Source: Chitinophaga costaii (GTDB taxonomy: Bacteria > Bacteroidota > Bacteroidia > Chitinophagales > Chitinophagaceae). From it: a stretch of DNA of 64,000 nt. Every line of letters begins with the position of its first letter. Positions within the stretch are counted from its first letter, which is position 1. The translations under genes and the position numbers were made by a program. Shown in pieces: positions 18,623-28,817 of the stretch. Location of the stretch: positions 62,001 through 126,000 of the forward strand of contig NZ_FMAR01000001.1 in the NCBI RefSeq assembly GCF_900094705.1, in the 5' to 3' direction. The notes below the pieces were generated by a model. The model was given only the letters and a program-made list of their open reading frames with translations, made no database searches and had not been told where the DNA came from.

Positions 18623-19387
18623 AATTGCATTAGATTTAATGGAGGGAATTGGAAATATTATATGGCGAAACCAGGTTGCGTATCGCTGAAATAATTTTCA
18701 TAAAACATTAACTAATTAAAATATACAAAGAGTTAGAAACACTAAGTATCATAGTCTGGGCTAAGCATTTAAACTAATTGCATTGAAACTTTAGTAATAC
18801 GTGTATGGCATAACTTTCACCAAAAACTTGATTTCAACAAGTTTTCAACTATCTTTTAAACAGGGCAACCAGAATTAAATTATTAATTAAATGTTATAAT
18901 CGTTTTTAAACAGAAAAATGGCGGGATTACTTTATTTTTTGGGTAATATCTAAAGTTATATTGTTTGTAAAATATACAATATATTTCTAATTTTCAAAAT
19001 TTAAATTTTTCGATTTTTCTGATTTGACAAATTGTTTATTGAATATATTGTCAGGGATAATTTCTTAATTTTCAGCCATAGCGCATCGGTTCAAAGCCAT
19101 CTATATGTGTCGCGGTATATTACGCGAATGCCGGAAGATACCCCAGCATATCCTACGCGAAACACAGCTATGCCATCTAAAAATATTAGACTTTGGGTTT
19201 CCATCTATCGGTCAGAAGACCACCTAACTGGCTGGTTTTAGTGGCCCGCATGCGCTCGTGCATATTCTGTATATACTCCTGATATGCATCCCCCACCCCA
19301 CTCCATGGTATAATAACCAGGGCTACCTGCTACAAAAATCATTAGCAATGCTTACTTTTGACTGCAATGGTATTTTGAACAGCATAT
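18623..19387. other. AT-rich intergenic region
   Basis: About 765 bp, strongly AT-rich, between divergent genes. Short frames here (for example 19032-19241 plus) lack family resemblance. It presumably holds the promoter of lipoprotein copy 2, but I could not identify a clean TAnnTTTG element on the minus strand. Confidence 0.4.
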
Positions 19388-20257
19388 ATGAAACAATTAA
19401 TATTATTTTTTACAATGGCGATTTCAACAATTTCAGCACAGGCACAGGGCGATTCAATTCCGGGATTTTATGACGGCACCCGGCCGGAACTAGTATTTCA
19501 CTTATATATTTTGCCCAACCACACGTTCTATATCGAACAAATGTACGGATCAGAAGACCGTTTAATAATAGGCTCCTGGAAAGCGTTGGACGCATCCCAC
19601 ATCGTATTAACGGAGCAAAGAACACAACAGGATCCTTTTGTTGTTTTTACATCTCCCGGTTCGGGGAAAAAACGGCACTTTAATTTTCAATATTTTGACC
19701 AAAATACGGAAACGGCGTTAGCATTCGGCACTACATTCGATGCGAAAAGTTTAAAATATATTCACCACCCAGACGAAAGCAGCTTTTCCAGGACTAACTT
19801 TATAGATATGTCCAATGATAGCGCAAAAGCAGTGTATCTAAGCCTGCCTGTAACGGAAACCCAACACGAAGTATATTCCTTTGACATGCATGCAAACGAT
19901 GAGTACGTGTCCATCATGTACAATCCCGTTTCCACCATGCCCAACTTTGAGATGAAGGCCGTTATTAAGCAGGATGGCCTCTATTTATCTGACACCTCCG
20001 GCCGGGAAGATTTTGTAGGGAAGCACCAACCACTCCCCCCGCACTACGAACAAGATTTACAGGAATTAAAAGATAGTGAAAACATACCTGATACTTTACA
20101 TACCGAGATAGAAGGTAAGGAACGCGCATTCAAGCGCATAGCGCCCACCCGCCGGTTTACTGCGGAAGTAACATTGGACGAACAGCAAGCTTATTTTGGG
20201 GCTTCAGACGATGAAATTAAAACCTCTGCTCCTGCAATTGCACCCGCTAAACCATAA
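19388..20257 (+). CDS. Secreted hypothetical protein
   Basis: The product is 289 residues with a signal peptide (MKQLILFFTMAISTISAQAQ). The mature part is rich in beta-strand patterns (LVFHLYILPNHTFYIEQMYG, IIGSWKALDASHIVLTE), consistent with a lipocalin-like or jelly-roll periplasmic domain. A low-complexity Ala/Pro tail follows. I do not recognise a family. It lies 86 bp before another secreted protein on the same strand, so the two may be co-transcribed. Confidence 0.7.
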   Translation: MKQLILFFTMAISTISAQAQGDSIPGFYDGTRPELVFHLYILPNHTFYIEQMYGSEDRLIIGSWKALDASHIVLTEQRTQQDPFVVFTSPGSGKKRHFNFQYFDQNTETALAFGTTFDAKSLKYIHHPDESSFSRTNFIDMSNDSAKAVYLSLPVTETQHEVYSFDMHANDEYVSIMYNPVSTMPNFEMKAVIKQDGLYLSDTSGREDFVGKHQPLPPHYEQDLQELKDSENIPDTLHTEIEGKERAFKRIAPTRRFTAEVTLDEQQAYFGASDDEIKTSAPAIAPAKP

Positions 20258-20343
20258 CACCAGCCCTCGAAAACGTAGGCCCAGTGATGACCTGGCTGCC
20301 AGACAACTTAAAAAATATTTTTAACCGATCGTTTGCTTGCGGT

Positions 20344-20949
20344 ATGAAAAAGCTCAATACAATATTCCTCACCCTCCTTGCTATAATGATTGTTAGTATG
20401 CATTCCATGGCACAGTCTTCCAACCAGGTAACCGAATACCTGCACCTCCCAGGCCCCGTAACACTGTTGAATAACACTTACCTGCTGGCATGGTCTTCCC
20501 ATCCGTCTGACAACTACTACAAACAGGAGTATATACCGGCTGGCGACCCCCTCGATAAGTTCCATAAAATGGTGATGGTGGATGTACTCACCGGCAGCGC
20601 CACTCCCAGCCAATTGGCCGCCGCCAAAATAGAAGAACTGAAAACACTAAAAACGACTAATCCTGTGGTGAACTACCAGGTTTACCAAAAAGACCAGGCC
20701 ATACTACTCGACTTCCTGGTGAGTGAAAATGCTGCGGATGGCAACTCGATACTGATCCTGGAGCGCAACGTATACCGCTACGTTCCCTATAAGGATAACG
20801 CCGGAAATACGGGCGTACTCCTTTTCGCCTGCGCAGAAAGGGCCTACGCCAATGAGGTGATGCCCTATCTTACCAACCTGAAAGGAAAAAGAGAGGAATT
20901 GCTGAATGCGGTTGGCAATTACCAATTGCCAGCTATTGCCATCAAATAA
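20344..20949 (+). CDS. Secreted hypothetical protein
   Basis: The product is 201 residues from the ATG at 20344, where the signal peptide begins (MKKLNTIFLTLLAIMIVSMH, then SMAQ); an ATG at 20284 would add 20 residues before it. The mature sequence has an alternating strand/helix pattern (QVYQKDQAILLDFLVSE, NSILILERNVYRYVPYKD) reminiscent of small periplasmic alpha/beta domains. No family recognised. It may form a unit with the preceding secreted protein. Confidence 0.7.
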   Translation: MKKLNTIFLTLLAIMIVSMHSMAQSSNQVTEYLHLPGPVTLLNNTYLLAWSSHPSDNYYKQEYIPAGDPLDKFHKMVMVDVLTGSATPSQLAAAKIEELKTLKTTNPVVNYQVYQKDQAILLDFLVSENAADGNSILILERNVYRYVPYKDNAGNTGVLLFACAERAYANEVMPYLTNLKGKREELLNAVGNYQLPAIAIK

Positions 20950-21124
20950 ACGATCCATTCATCCACCCATGCCTCTATTACCTTTGCTTTTTACGCCGGC
21001 TACAGGGGCTATATCTTACCCCTGTAGCAGCCCCGTAAAGCACGGTAGCAAGGCCTGCCGGAAAGCAACCTCATTTTCACTAATTTTTGATGGATACCAA
21101 CAACCATATTACGAATAAAATGGA

Positions 21125-21376
21125 ATGAGTAAAGCGCTAAGAGAATATATTGAAAAAATAGTGCCCTTGACGGACAAAGAATTTGAGGTGGTGTTATCTC
21201 ATTTCACCCATAAAAAATTCAGGAAACATCAGTTTCTTGTGCAGGAAGGCAATTACGTAGACAACGATTTTTTACTGCAATACCCCACCCTGCTCCAACG
21301 TGTTCCCAAAACTTTCATTGCGGCCTACCTGGGCGTATCCAGAGAAACCTTGAGCCGGTTGTCCTCCGCTGTATAA
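21125..21376 (+). pseudogene. Crp/Fnr family regulator with a large in-frame internal deletion
   Basis: The 83-residue frame joins the two ends of a Crp/Fnr regulator of about 190 residues. The N-terminus (IVPLTDKEFEVVLSHF, KKFRKHQFLVQEGNYVDND) is the start of a cyclic-nucleotide-binding-type domain. The C-terminus (LLQYPTLLQRVPKTFIAAYL, then GVSRETLSRL) is the DNA-recognition helix. Roughly 100 residues between them, most of the sensing barrel and the dimer helix, are gone, with the junction near codon 49. The remaining peptide is unlikely to fold as a regulator. Confidence 0.8.
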
Positions 21377-21470
21377 GTGTGCTATACATCACCATAAAAA
21401 AGTGACCTGCTTCCTGTGTAACCCATCCTATTTTGCCGACCTTTGCCTAACAACTAAACAGCCATAAAAA

Positions 21471-22244
21471 ATGAAAAGGATCATAATGGCCGCTGCTTTA
21501 GCGGTAGTAAGTGTTTTTACAGTTTCAAATGACCTACAGGCACAAAATAAAAATACAGGCAACATGCATAAGAAAATTCTATTTGTGGTGACAAGCCACG
21601 ACAAAAAAGGCAGTACAGGAAAACCAACCGGTTATTTTTTGGGGGAAGTATCGCATCCGTGGGAAGTACTGTACCACGCAGGCTATGAGATAGATTTTGT
21701 AAGCCCCCAGGGAGGCACCCCACCTGTGGACGCATTTGACTTGAAAGATCCTGTTAATAAAGCCTTCTGGGAAAATAAAGTATACAAAAATAAAATCAAC
21801 CACTCCCTAAAACCCAGTGAAATTGATCCCAATGACTATTCCGCTATTTTCTTTGCCGGAGGCCACGGTGCCATGTGGGATTTTGCGGACAATACCGCGC
21901 TGGCAAATATAGCAGCCAGGATTTATGAAAATGGCGGCATGGTAGCTGCCGTATGCCATGGCCCTGCCGGACTAGTTAACGTAAAGCTAAGCAACGGTAA
22001 ATATTTAGTGGACGGTAAGAAAATAAGTGCTTTTACCAATCAAGAAGAAAAAGCAGTTGCACTGGATACCGTTGTTCCGTTTCTGCTGGAAGATAAGTTA
22101 AAGGAACGGGGAGCAAAATTTGAGCAATCCCCGAAATTTCAGCCACATGTTACCGTTGACCAAAACGTAATAACCGGGCAAAATCCATCATCTGCAAAAG
22201 GGGTGGGTGAAAGTATGTTGGCAGCATTGAGGGGGGTAAAATAA
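21471..22244 (+). CDS. DJ-1/PfpI family (type 1 glutamine amidotransferase-like) protein, secreted
   Basis: The product is 257 residues with a signal peptide (MKRIIMAAALAVVSVFTVSN, then DLQAQ) and an Hsp31-like DJ-1/PfpI fold. The nucleophile elbow is AAVCHGPAGLVN (Cys-His), with FFAGGHGAMWDF and SHPWEVLYHAGYEIDFVSPQ upstream. Relatives act as glyoxalase III, chaperone or deglycase-type enzymes. Export to the periplasm is unusual for classical DJ-1 but common in Bacteroidota homologues. The broken Crp/Fnr gene lies 94 bp upstream and may once have regulated it. Confidence 0.88.
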   Translation: MKRIIMAAALAVVSVFTVSNDLQAQNKNTGNMHKKILFVVTSHDKKGSTGKPTGYFLGEVSHPWEVLYHAGYEIDFVSPQGGTPPVDAFDLKDPVNKAFWENKVYKNKINHSLKPSEIDPNDYSAIFFAGGHGAMWDFADNTALANIAARIYENGGMVAAVCHGPAGLVNVKLSNGKYLVDGKKISAFTNQEEKAVALDTVVPFLLEDKLKERGAKFEQSPKFQPHVTVDQNVITGQNPSSAKGVGESMLAALRGVK

Positions 22245-22294
22245 ATAGGACTGCATGTGATAATCTGAGCTGTAGCTGCCCATCCCCCTCCACC

Positions 22295-23893
22295 CTAACA
22301 GCTCTTAAAAACATACTGGTTATTAGCATTATTCAGCGCCTCATCCAGCTTTTGGGCGGTAGGGGTAACAGACAGCCCTCCCAGGTTGGTACAACGCAGG
22401 GCATGCGGCATGCTATGCCCTACTTTGTCCATGGCGTCTATCACCTCATCCAGGGGAATCAGGTGATTATAATCGGCCAACGCCATATTAGCGCAGGAAA
22501 GCGCATTAGTAGCCGCCAGCACATTTTTGCCGAGGCAGGGGGCCTCAACCCGGTTAGCGATGGGATCACAGATCATTCCCAACGAGTTTTGGAGTGCCAG
22601 GGAGGCGGCAGATAAAGATTGTGCAAAGGAACCGCCGGCCATATATACCAGCGCAGCAGCGGCCATACTGGCGCCGGAGCCGCACTCGGCCTGGCAGCCG
22701 CCCACTTCCGCCGCAAAGGTGGCATGGGCAGAAATGAAAACGCCAATAATACCCGCTGCCAGCATAGCCTGCACCAGCACCTCTTCCGGCAGTTCCAAAG
22801 CATCTGCCATCCCTATCAATGCACCTGGCAGCGCCCCGCAGGAGCCGGCCGTAGGTGCAGCCACAATAACGCCCATAGAACTTTTTACTTCCATCATGGC
22901 AGAGACGTACATAATGACACGATTGTTTACCTGCCCTTCTATTAGCTTATTGGAATCAAATTGCTTTTTAAAGTTCACCGACTGGCTGCCCAATAAACGG
23001 TCTTTATATTTAGTACCCTTTAATCCCAGGTAAATAGCATTTTGCATAATGCGCACGATACGTTGCATTTTACCCAGTACTTCGGCTTTAGAGAGCAGGC
23101 CCCGCTCACATTCATACTCCACGGCCAGCTCCCATAGCGCCTTATTTTTATCAGCATTGTATGCCTGCATGGCTGCTGCACTGATAAACGGCACCGTTAC
23201 ATTTTTCCTGGACAATACGGGCAATACCGGCAGCAGCTGACGGATATACGCCACTGCGGGCATTTCTTGCAAAGCAGCAATAGTAGCTGCATCCGGCAAT
23301 GCCTGGCTGCTTATTTCAAGAAAAGGCACGCTCCCGGGATGCGCAATTATCTCCTCTGCGGCAGGCATAATTGCGAAGGCCTGTTGCTGCACACTGGACA
23401 AATCCTCCTTTGCATGGCAATAAACAAGCGTGACAAAAAAATCGCCTTCCATGTTCACCTGCGCCCCATCTATCTCAATAATGGTGATCATCCCTCCACC
23501 GGTGGAAATCCCGGTAAGGGTTTTACTTTCTACGGCATTGCTTAAACAGAGGGTATAAGTATTTGGATGTGTGGCGCCAGTAGCGCGAATGTCAATATCA
23601 GTGATTATACCTGCCTGGGAAAGGTATTCTTCGGATGCAGGCAAGCGCTCATCATCCGCCTCCCAGCCCAATAAACCACCAAACAACCCCATATCCGATC
23701 CCTGTGTTTTATGGGTGGTGGCCAGTGAACCATCCGGGTCAAATACGATGTGTACCTGCTGGATATTCCCCTGCATGAGATCACGGCAAATACGGCCAAT
23801 TCGTAAAGCGGCAGCGCAATGGGAGCTGGAGGGGCCCCGCATAACCGGGCCGATTACATCATTGAATATACTGGGATAATTTGCCATACACAC
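22295..23893 (-). CDS. sdaA: L-serine ammonia-lyase (iron-sulfur L-serine dehydratase), single-chain
   Basis: The product is 532 residues, a fused beta (N-terminal) plus alpha (C-terminal) chain. Readable motifs are GPVMRGPSSSHCAA at the N-terminus, APTAGSCGALPGALIG, EVGGCQAECGSGASMAAAAL and MICDPIANRVEAPCLGKN. They contain the cysteines of the [4Fe-4S] site. It converts L-serine to pyruvate and ammonia in the cytosol. An ATG two codons in (MANYPSIFNDVIGP) is an alternative start. It is the last gene of the six-gene operon, 15 bp after the DPP IV gene, so it is probably expressed with peptide breakdown and disposes of released serine. Confidence 0.95.
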   Translation of the reverse strand: MCMANYPSIFNDVIGPVMRGPSSSHCAAALRIGRICRDLMQGNIQQVHIVFDPDGSLATTHKTQGSDMGLFGGLLGWEADDERLPASEEYLSQAGIITDIDIRATGATHPNTYTLCLSNAVESKTLTGISTGGGMITIIEIDGAQVNMEGDFFVTLVYCHAKEDLSSVQQQAFAIMPAAEEIIAHPGSVPFLEISSQALPDAATIAALQEMPAVAYIRQLLPVLPVLSRKNVTVPFISAAAMQAYNADKNKALWELAVEYECERGLLSKAEVLGKMQRIVRIMQNAIYLGLKGTKYKDRLLGSQSVNFKKQFDSNKLIEGQVNNRVIMYVSAMMEVKSSMGVIVAAPTAGSCGALPGALIGMADALELPEEVLVQAMLAAGIIGVFISAHATFAAEVGGCQAECGSGASMAAAALVYMAGGSFAQSLSAASLALQNSLGMICDPIANRVEAPCLGKNVLAATNALSCANMALADYNHLIPLDEVIDAMDKVGHSMPHALRCTNLGGLSVTPTAQKLDEALNNANNQYVFKSC

Positions 23894-23908
23894 TAAATTT
23901 AAAAAAAA

Positions 23909-26206
23909 TTAATCCTTTTTTTCCTGCAAGTTTTGCTTCCAGAATTTCTCCATGGTTTCCCGCAAATGGAGGGAAGTATTCTCCCTTTCATAAATTCCAT
24001 GTGAGCGCATGGGATACGACATCATAGCAAATAATTTATTGTACTTGATCAACCGGTTTACCAATAGCTCAAAGCTCTGGTAATGTACGTTATCATCGCC
24101 GGTGCCATGAATAATCATCAGATTGCCTTGCAACCCATTGGCGTACGTAATGGGAGAACCTTTTATATACCCTTCTTTATTTTCACTTAACAGGCCCATA
24201 TACCGCTCCTGGTAAGTAGCATCGTACAGGCGCTGATCACTTACAAAAGATACGGCAATGCCGGTTGTATAAATATCGCTATGGCGAAACATACAATGTA
24301 AGGTCATTTGACCACCACCGCTCCAACCCCAGATACCTATTTTATGGGGATCTATATAAGACAAACTATCCCTAATTTTAGCGGCAGCCATAGCCTGATC
24401 ATCTGCCGACAATAACCCTATCTGTCCATATACAGATTTGCGCCAGGCCCTGCCCCGGGGAGTTTTGGTACCCCTGCTATCAATACTCATCACCACATAT
24501 CCTTGCTGCGCCAGGTATTGATGCCACAGATCGCCCCCACCCCAGTTATCCTGTACGGTGGAAGCGGCAGGCTCTCCATATACATAAAAGAGGAGCGGAT
24601 ATTTTTTTGTTGAATCAAAGTTTTTTGGGGTGATCATCCATGCATCCAGCACCACTTCTCCAATGTTTACCTGGAAAAACTTTTTGGGGCTAAGGCCTAA
24701 ACCTGCATACCGTTCTTTCAGCGTATGATTATCTTCCAGCACCTTCCATTCCTGGTGGTCTGGCAGGTGTACCAGGCTAATGCGGGGCGGCGTATTGGCA
24801 TCCTGATAAGTATGAATAGCCCAACGGGCATTGCCAGACATTTGGTAACTACTTTGCCCCCGGAGGCTGGAGGGTGTAATGCGTTCTGCGCTACCTTTGC
24901 CATCCAACCGGCTCCTGTACAGAAACCGCTGTGTATAATTAAATGGGGAGGCTATATAATACACATAACCGCCCTTTTCATCAATACAATTTACCTGCAC
25001 TACATCAAAATTCCCTTTCGTAATCAGCGCCTTTTGCTTCCCATCCCGCGACACTTTGTAAAGATGTTGCCATCCATCCTGCTCGCTGGACCAAGTAAAA
25101 TAACGGTTATGATCCAGCCACTGTATATCATCATGCAGATCGAGAAAAGCGCTATCTGTATCTGTAAGGATATTGGTGAGCTTCATCGTAAGCATATCGG
25201 CCATCCATACTTTATTCGCATTCTGCTTACGGTTTAATTGCTGGATCATTAAGGTAGAAGAAGCGGGTATAAAATCCATTCTTGCGAGGTAATGATCCCT
25301 GGGGGCACCGGGAATATCCAACCATTTTGTAGCACCACCGGCCGCAGGGATGACCCCTATCTTCACGGCAGACAAACGGGTACCTACTTTAGGGTAGGGT
25401 AAGGGTATAGGTTGGGAATAAATAGAATCTATATTGTTAATCATGTAAAACACACCCGTACCTTCTGTATCTGTTTGCCAGTAGGCAATGAACTGCCCGT
25501 CTGGGCTCCACCGGAAGCCATCCCTGCAATCCAGCTCTTCTTCATACACCCAGTCAAACGTGCCATTAATGATATTATTTCCCCCATCGGTGGTGAGCTG
25601 GGTAATGTGTTGCGTGGCAATATCCTCCACGAATATATTTTGATGGCTTACGTATGCTACGCGGCCCCCATCCGGAGAAAATTTTGCAAACATTAAGGAG
25701 CCTGCGTCCAGGTTTTTCCCCAGTTGCTGCAATTGACCGGTGGCAAGATTTAGCACCCAGTAATCGCCACGGGTATTATACCGCCACACCCGGAAAGTGT
25801 TCGTAAATAAGAGCATTTTACGATTATCGGCAGACCAGGCATAGCTGGCCACTTCCAGCGGATGCTGCCATCCCGCTGGGGTAAGCTGCTGGGCAGCTAC
25901 CAATACAATGCGCTGTCCGGTGGCCGCTTCGTATTTTACAATCTCATTGCCCGCCGCCGATTTTTCCAGTGCAGAATATCCATCATTCGTATTTAGCCAG
26001 CGCACCGGGCCAAACCCTTTCTGGTTGTAGATGCCGCTGTTATAAATATCTTCCAGTGTTAAGTCGTTGTGGCGGATGTGCTCACCCACCTCCTTTTGTG
26101 GCGGAGCTTCCGGAACTTGGGCCTTTACCGCAGTGGCAAGCAGCAGCGGCAGCAGGGTAATGGCTGCACCCAGGCAGTAGGTTTTACATTTCATCATTTC
26201 TTTCAA
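23909..26206 (-). CDS. Dipeptidyl peptidase IV (S9 family serine peptidase)
   Basis: The product is 765 residues with a signal peptide (CLGAAITLLPLLLATAVKAQ), probably periplasmic or cell-surface. An eight-bladed propeller carries the DPP IV Glu-Glu motif (DWVYEEEL) that anchors the substrate N-terminus. A C-terminal alpha/beta hydrolase has the nucleophile in GIWGWSGGGQM, Asp in HGTGDDNVH and His in RSHGIYERE. The family removes Xaa-Pro, and more slowly Xaa-Ala or Xaa-Hyp, dipeptides. The elbow GWSGGG differs slightly from the common GWSYGG. It sits in an operon with an M24 Xaa-Pro peptidase, which argues for a proline- or hydroxyproline-rich substrate. Confidence 0.95.
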   Translation of the reverse strand: MKEMMKCKTYCLGAAITLLPLLLATAVKAQVPEAPPQKEVGEHIRHNDLTLEDIYNSGIYNQKGFGPVRWLNTNDGYSALEKSAAGNEIVKYEAATGQRIVLVAAQQLTPAGWQHPLEVASYAWSADNRKMLLFTNTFRVWRYNTRGDYWVLNLATGQLQQLGKNLDAGSLMFAKFSPDGGRVAYVSHQNIFVEDIATQHITQLTTDGGNNIINGTFDWVYEEELDCRDGFRWSPDGQFIAYWQTDTEGTGVFYMINNIDSIYSQPIPLPYPKVGTRLSAVKIGVIPAAGGATKWLDIPGAPRDHYLARMDFIPASSTLMIQQLNRKQNANKVWMADMLTMKLTNILTDTDSAFLDLHDDIQWLDHNRYFTWSSEQDGWQHLYKVSRDGKQKALITKGNFDVVQVNCIDEKGGYVYYIASPFNYTQRFLYRSRLDGKGSAERITPSSLRGQSSYQMSGNARWAIHTYQDANTPPRISLVHLPDHQEWKVLEDNHTLKERYAGLGLSPKKFFQVNIGEVVLDAWMITPKNFDSTKKYPLLFYVYGEPAASTVQDNWGGGDLWHQYLAQQGYVVMSIDSRGTKTPRGRAWRKSVYGQIGLLSADDQAMAAAKIRDSLSYIDPHKIGIWGWSGGGQMTLHCMFRHSDIYTTGIAVSFVSDQRLYDATYQERYMGLLSENKEGYIKGSPITYANGLQGNLMIIHGTGDDNVHYQSFELLVNRLIKYNKLFAMMSYPMRSHGIYERENTSLHLRETMEKFWKQNLQEKKD

Positions 26207-26231
26207 AAGTTATTTTAACCAGTTTGACTGA

Positions 26232-28745
26232 TTACATTATTTTAATGCGGTAGTTTTCTCCTGGTATCGTTTCAAATTGCAGGGTGTGGCTGGCGGTTTC
26301 CTTGGTATGTATTTGTTTTCCGGCGGCGTTGTATACCGCATAGCGATTACCTGGCTGCATTTTTAACACACAGGGCTTGCCTGCCACAGATCTTATATCC
26401 AGCTTTTGCAGTTTATTTTCTGTCCAGCTAAAAGAAAGGTTAAAGCCCCCTCTTGCTTTAAAGCCTTGTATGCTGCCGCTGCTCCATTCTTGCGGCAAAG
26501 CGGGCAACAGGGAGATTACACTATCCTGTGATTGTACCAGCATTTCGCTAATGGCTGCGGCAATACCCAAAGGCCCGTCTACCTGTATAGGAAAACCTGC
26601 ATTGCCAAAAAACTGTGGGTTAGATTCTTCTTTAAAATAGCCTTTGATAATCCGGTAAGCATGATCACCCTCCATCAGCCGCGACCACATGGCCGCTTTC
26701 CAAGGTCTTGCCCATTCTGCAGATCCATCGCCCCGCTGTATTAAACTTTTGCGGCAGGCCGCTATCCACTGCGGGGTGCGCTGCAATGAAAAAACATCGC
26801 CAGGGTATAATCCATATAAATGAGAAATATGCCGGTGTGGATGTTCACTTTGTGGCCAGTCTTGCGCCCATTCCTGCAAAGTACCATCCTGCGAAACCTG
26901 TGGCGGCAGCAGCCGCCCACGCAGTTGGGCTACCTGGCCGGCAAAATCCCCATCCGTATGTAACACCCCTGCGGCAGCGATATAATATTTAAAAAGATCA
27001 CTCAGAATTTCCATATCGATAGCGGAGCCCGCGCAAATAGATGTTCCCGGCAAATAGGAGCCGGTAACTTCATCAAAGTAGCGCCCATTGCCGGGCCGCG
27101 CAGGAAAGTTCTCCGGGGAGGTGGAAGGATTGGTGACCAGCCATTTTCCGCTGGCATCCGGCGTTAAAAAATCAGCAAAAAACTGAACCGCCCCTTTGAT
27201 AACAGGATAAATATCTTTCAGGTAGGCGGTATCCTGCGTATAAAGGTAATGCTCCCACAAATGCGTACACAACCAGGCGCCACCTACGGTAAAGGTGCCC
27301 CAGGTAGGGCCGTCCATAGGTGCGGCCACCCGCCATAGATCAGTATTTTGGTGAAACACCCAGCCCCTGCATCCATAATGTTCTTTGGCTACTTGGGCTC
27401 CCTGGTCTGTTAATTCTTTCACCATACGGATCAAAGGAGCTGCACACTCAGATAAATTGGCCGATTCTACTATCCAGTAATTCATCTGGGTATTAATGTT
27501 GGTCGTGTATTTAGCGTCCCACATTGGGTTTTGGCCATTGTTCCAAATACCTTGCAGGTTAGCCGGTTCTGTACCTGGGCGGGAGGAGGCAATGAGTAGA
27601 TAACGTCCAAACTGGTAAGCCAATGCAGCCAGTGAAGCATCTGGCTCTTCCAGGTTGCGGCTTTTACGCAGGTCTGTGGGTAAATAGGATAATGGCGAAA
27701 CGGGTAGCTCCATCTTTACCCGGTTGAACAAACTTTCATAATCGCTGAGGTGGGCCTGCTTTAGCGTTTCATAGGTTTTGCCGGTAATGCCGGATAAGTA
27801 ATCTTCCGTACGCTGGTGCTGATCGGCACTCACATCTTTATAATTCACAAAATTGGTGGCTGCCAAAAAATAGAGGGTAACGGCATCTGCCTCTTTTACC
27901 GTTAATTCACCATTGTCTACTGTTACTGTTCCCCCTTCTGCCACCGCTTTAATACGGGCTTCGTACCGCAACTTTCCTTCTACACCCAGATAGTCTGCTG
28001 ATTTTCCGGTTACCACCAGGCCATCTGTGCCACTGCCGTCCATCCGGAAATAATCGGTAGCGTAATTAGAGTGGGCCTGGTTTCTGACACCCCGGAGCTG
28101 GGCTTTGAAAGAGATACTACCTTTTTTATCTGCCGTAAAGCGGATAGCCACTACCTGGTGCGGAGCGGATGCAAATACTTCTTCTTTCAGCAAAACATTA
28201 CCTGTTTTATAGGATACCGCAGTGATACCAGTTTCCAGGTCCAGCCAGCGTTTATAGTCCGTACTCTCTTTATTAGGAAAGAAGATATGCAGCTCCGCCA
28301 GGGATTGATATTTTTGTTGTTCCACCGGATAGCCCATCAATGCCCGGCCAAAGAGATTGTGCGCTTTCAGGTATTCACCCTCCCTGACCAGCTTTTGCAC
28401 TTCCGGCAAAGCGCGGTAGCCCCCTTTCACCACAGTGGAGTAAGGGCCGCCAGACCAGTAGGTATCTTCATTAAACTGTATGGTTTCCTCACCCGTAGTA
28501 CCAAATACCATGGCACCCAGCCGGCCATTGCCTACCGGCAGGGCATCTTCCCATTTAGCAGCAGGTTTATTATACCAGAGCAATGTTGAAGGATTAAATG
28601 TTTTATCTGCTATTTTTTCAGCTATATCTTTTTGCTGTGCCAAAGTGGTATTACTGATAAACAGGGCCAGCAAGGCAATCGCAGCAAGCCTAATTTTATT
28701 GCTGAGTAGATTATTTAGTGTAGTGCTGTTCATGTTCTTTACCAT
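26232..28745 (-). CDS. Glycoside hydrolase family 95 alpha-L-fucosidase
   Basis: The product is 837 residues with a signal peptide (IRLAAIALLALFISNTTLAQ). The N-terminal beta-sandwich starts LWYNKPAAKWEDALPVGNGR, the classic GH95 opening. The catalytic-barrel signatures are TTNINTQMNYW (Asn pair), EWAQDWPQSEHPHRHISHLY (general acid Glu region) and GFPIQVDGPLGIAAAISEML (Asp). GH95 enzymes are inverting 1,2-alpha-L-fucosidases, with some alpha-L-galactosidases, acting on xyloglucan, arabinogalactan-protein, milk or mucin glycans. Its place among Xaa-Pro peptidases points to a fucosylated glycoprotein. It lies 72 bp after the M24 peptidase, same operon. Confidence 0.95.
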   Translation of the reverse strand: MVKNMNSTTLNNLLSNKIRLAAIALLALFISNTTLAQQKDIAEKIADKTFNPSTLLWYNKPAAKWEDALPVGNGRLGAMVFGTTGEETIQFNEDTYWSGGPYSTVVKGGYRALPEVQKLVREGEYLKAHNLFGRALMGYPVEQQKYQSLAELHIFFPNKESTDYKRWLDLETGITAVSYKTGNVLLKEEVFASAPHQVVAIRFTADKKGSISFKAQLRGVRNQAHSNYATDYFRMDGSGTDGLVVTGKSADYLGVEGKLRYEARIKAVAEGGTVTVDNGELTVKEADAVTLYFLAATNFVNYKDVSADQHQRTEDYLSGITGKTYETLKQAHLSDYESLFNRVKMELPVSPLSYLPTDLRKSRNLEEPDASLAALAYQFGRYLLIASSRPGTEPANLQGIWNNGQNPMWDAKYTTNINTQMNYWIVESANLSECAAPLIRMVKELTDQGAQVAKEHYGCRGWVFHQNTDLWRVAAPMDGPTWGTFTVGGAWLCTHLWEHYLYTQDTAYLKDIYPVIKGAVQFFADFLTPDASGKWLVTNPSTSPENFPARPGNGRYFDEVTGSYLPGTSICAGSAIDMEILSDLFKYYIAAAGVLHTDGDFAGQVAQLRGRLLPPQVSQDGTLQEWAQDWPQSEHPHRHISHLYGLYPGDVFSLQRTPQWIAACRKSLIQRGDGSAEWARPWKAAMWSRLMEGDHAYRIIKGYFKEESNPQFFGNAGFPIQVDGPLGIAAAISEMLVQSQDSVISLLPALPQEWSSGSIQGFKARGGFNLSFSWTENKLQKLDIRSVAGKPCVLKMQPGNRYAVYNAAGKQIHTKETASHTLQFETIPGENYRIKIM

Positions 28746-28817
28746 AAACTATTAAGTGAAAAAGTAAACGCTATCCCTATGGTATAGCTATTGGTGAAGG
28801 GTTGCTTATACGGCAGC

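Noticed and set aside
24725..25237. 170-codon plus-strand frame
   Set aside because: It is antisense to DPP IV, whose propeller motifs cover the region.
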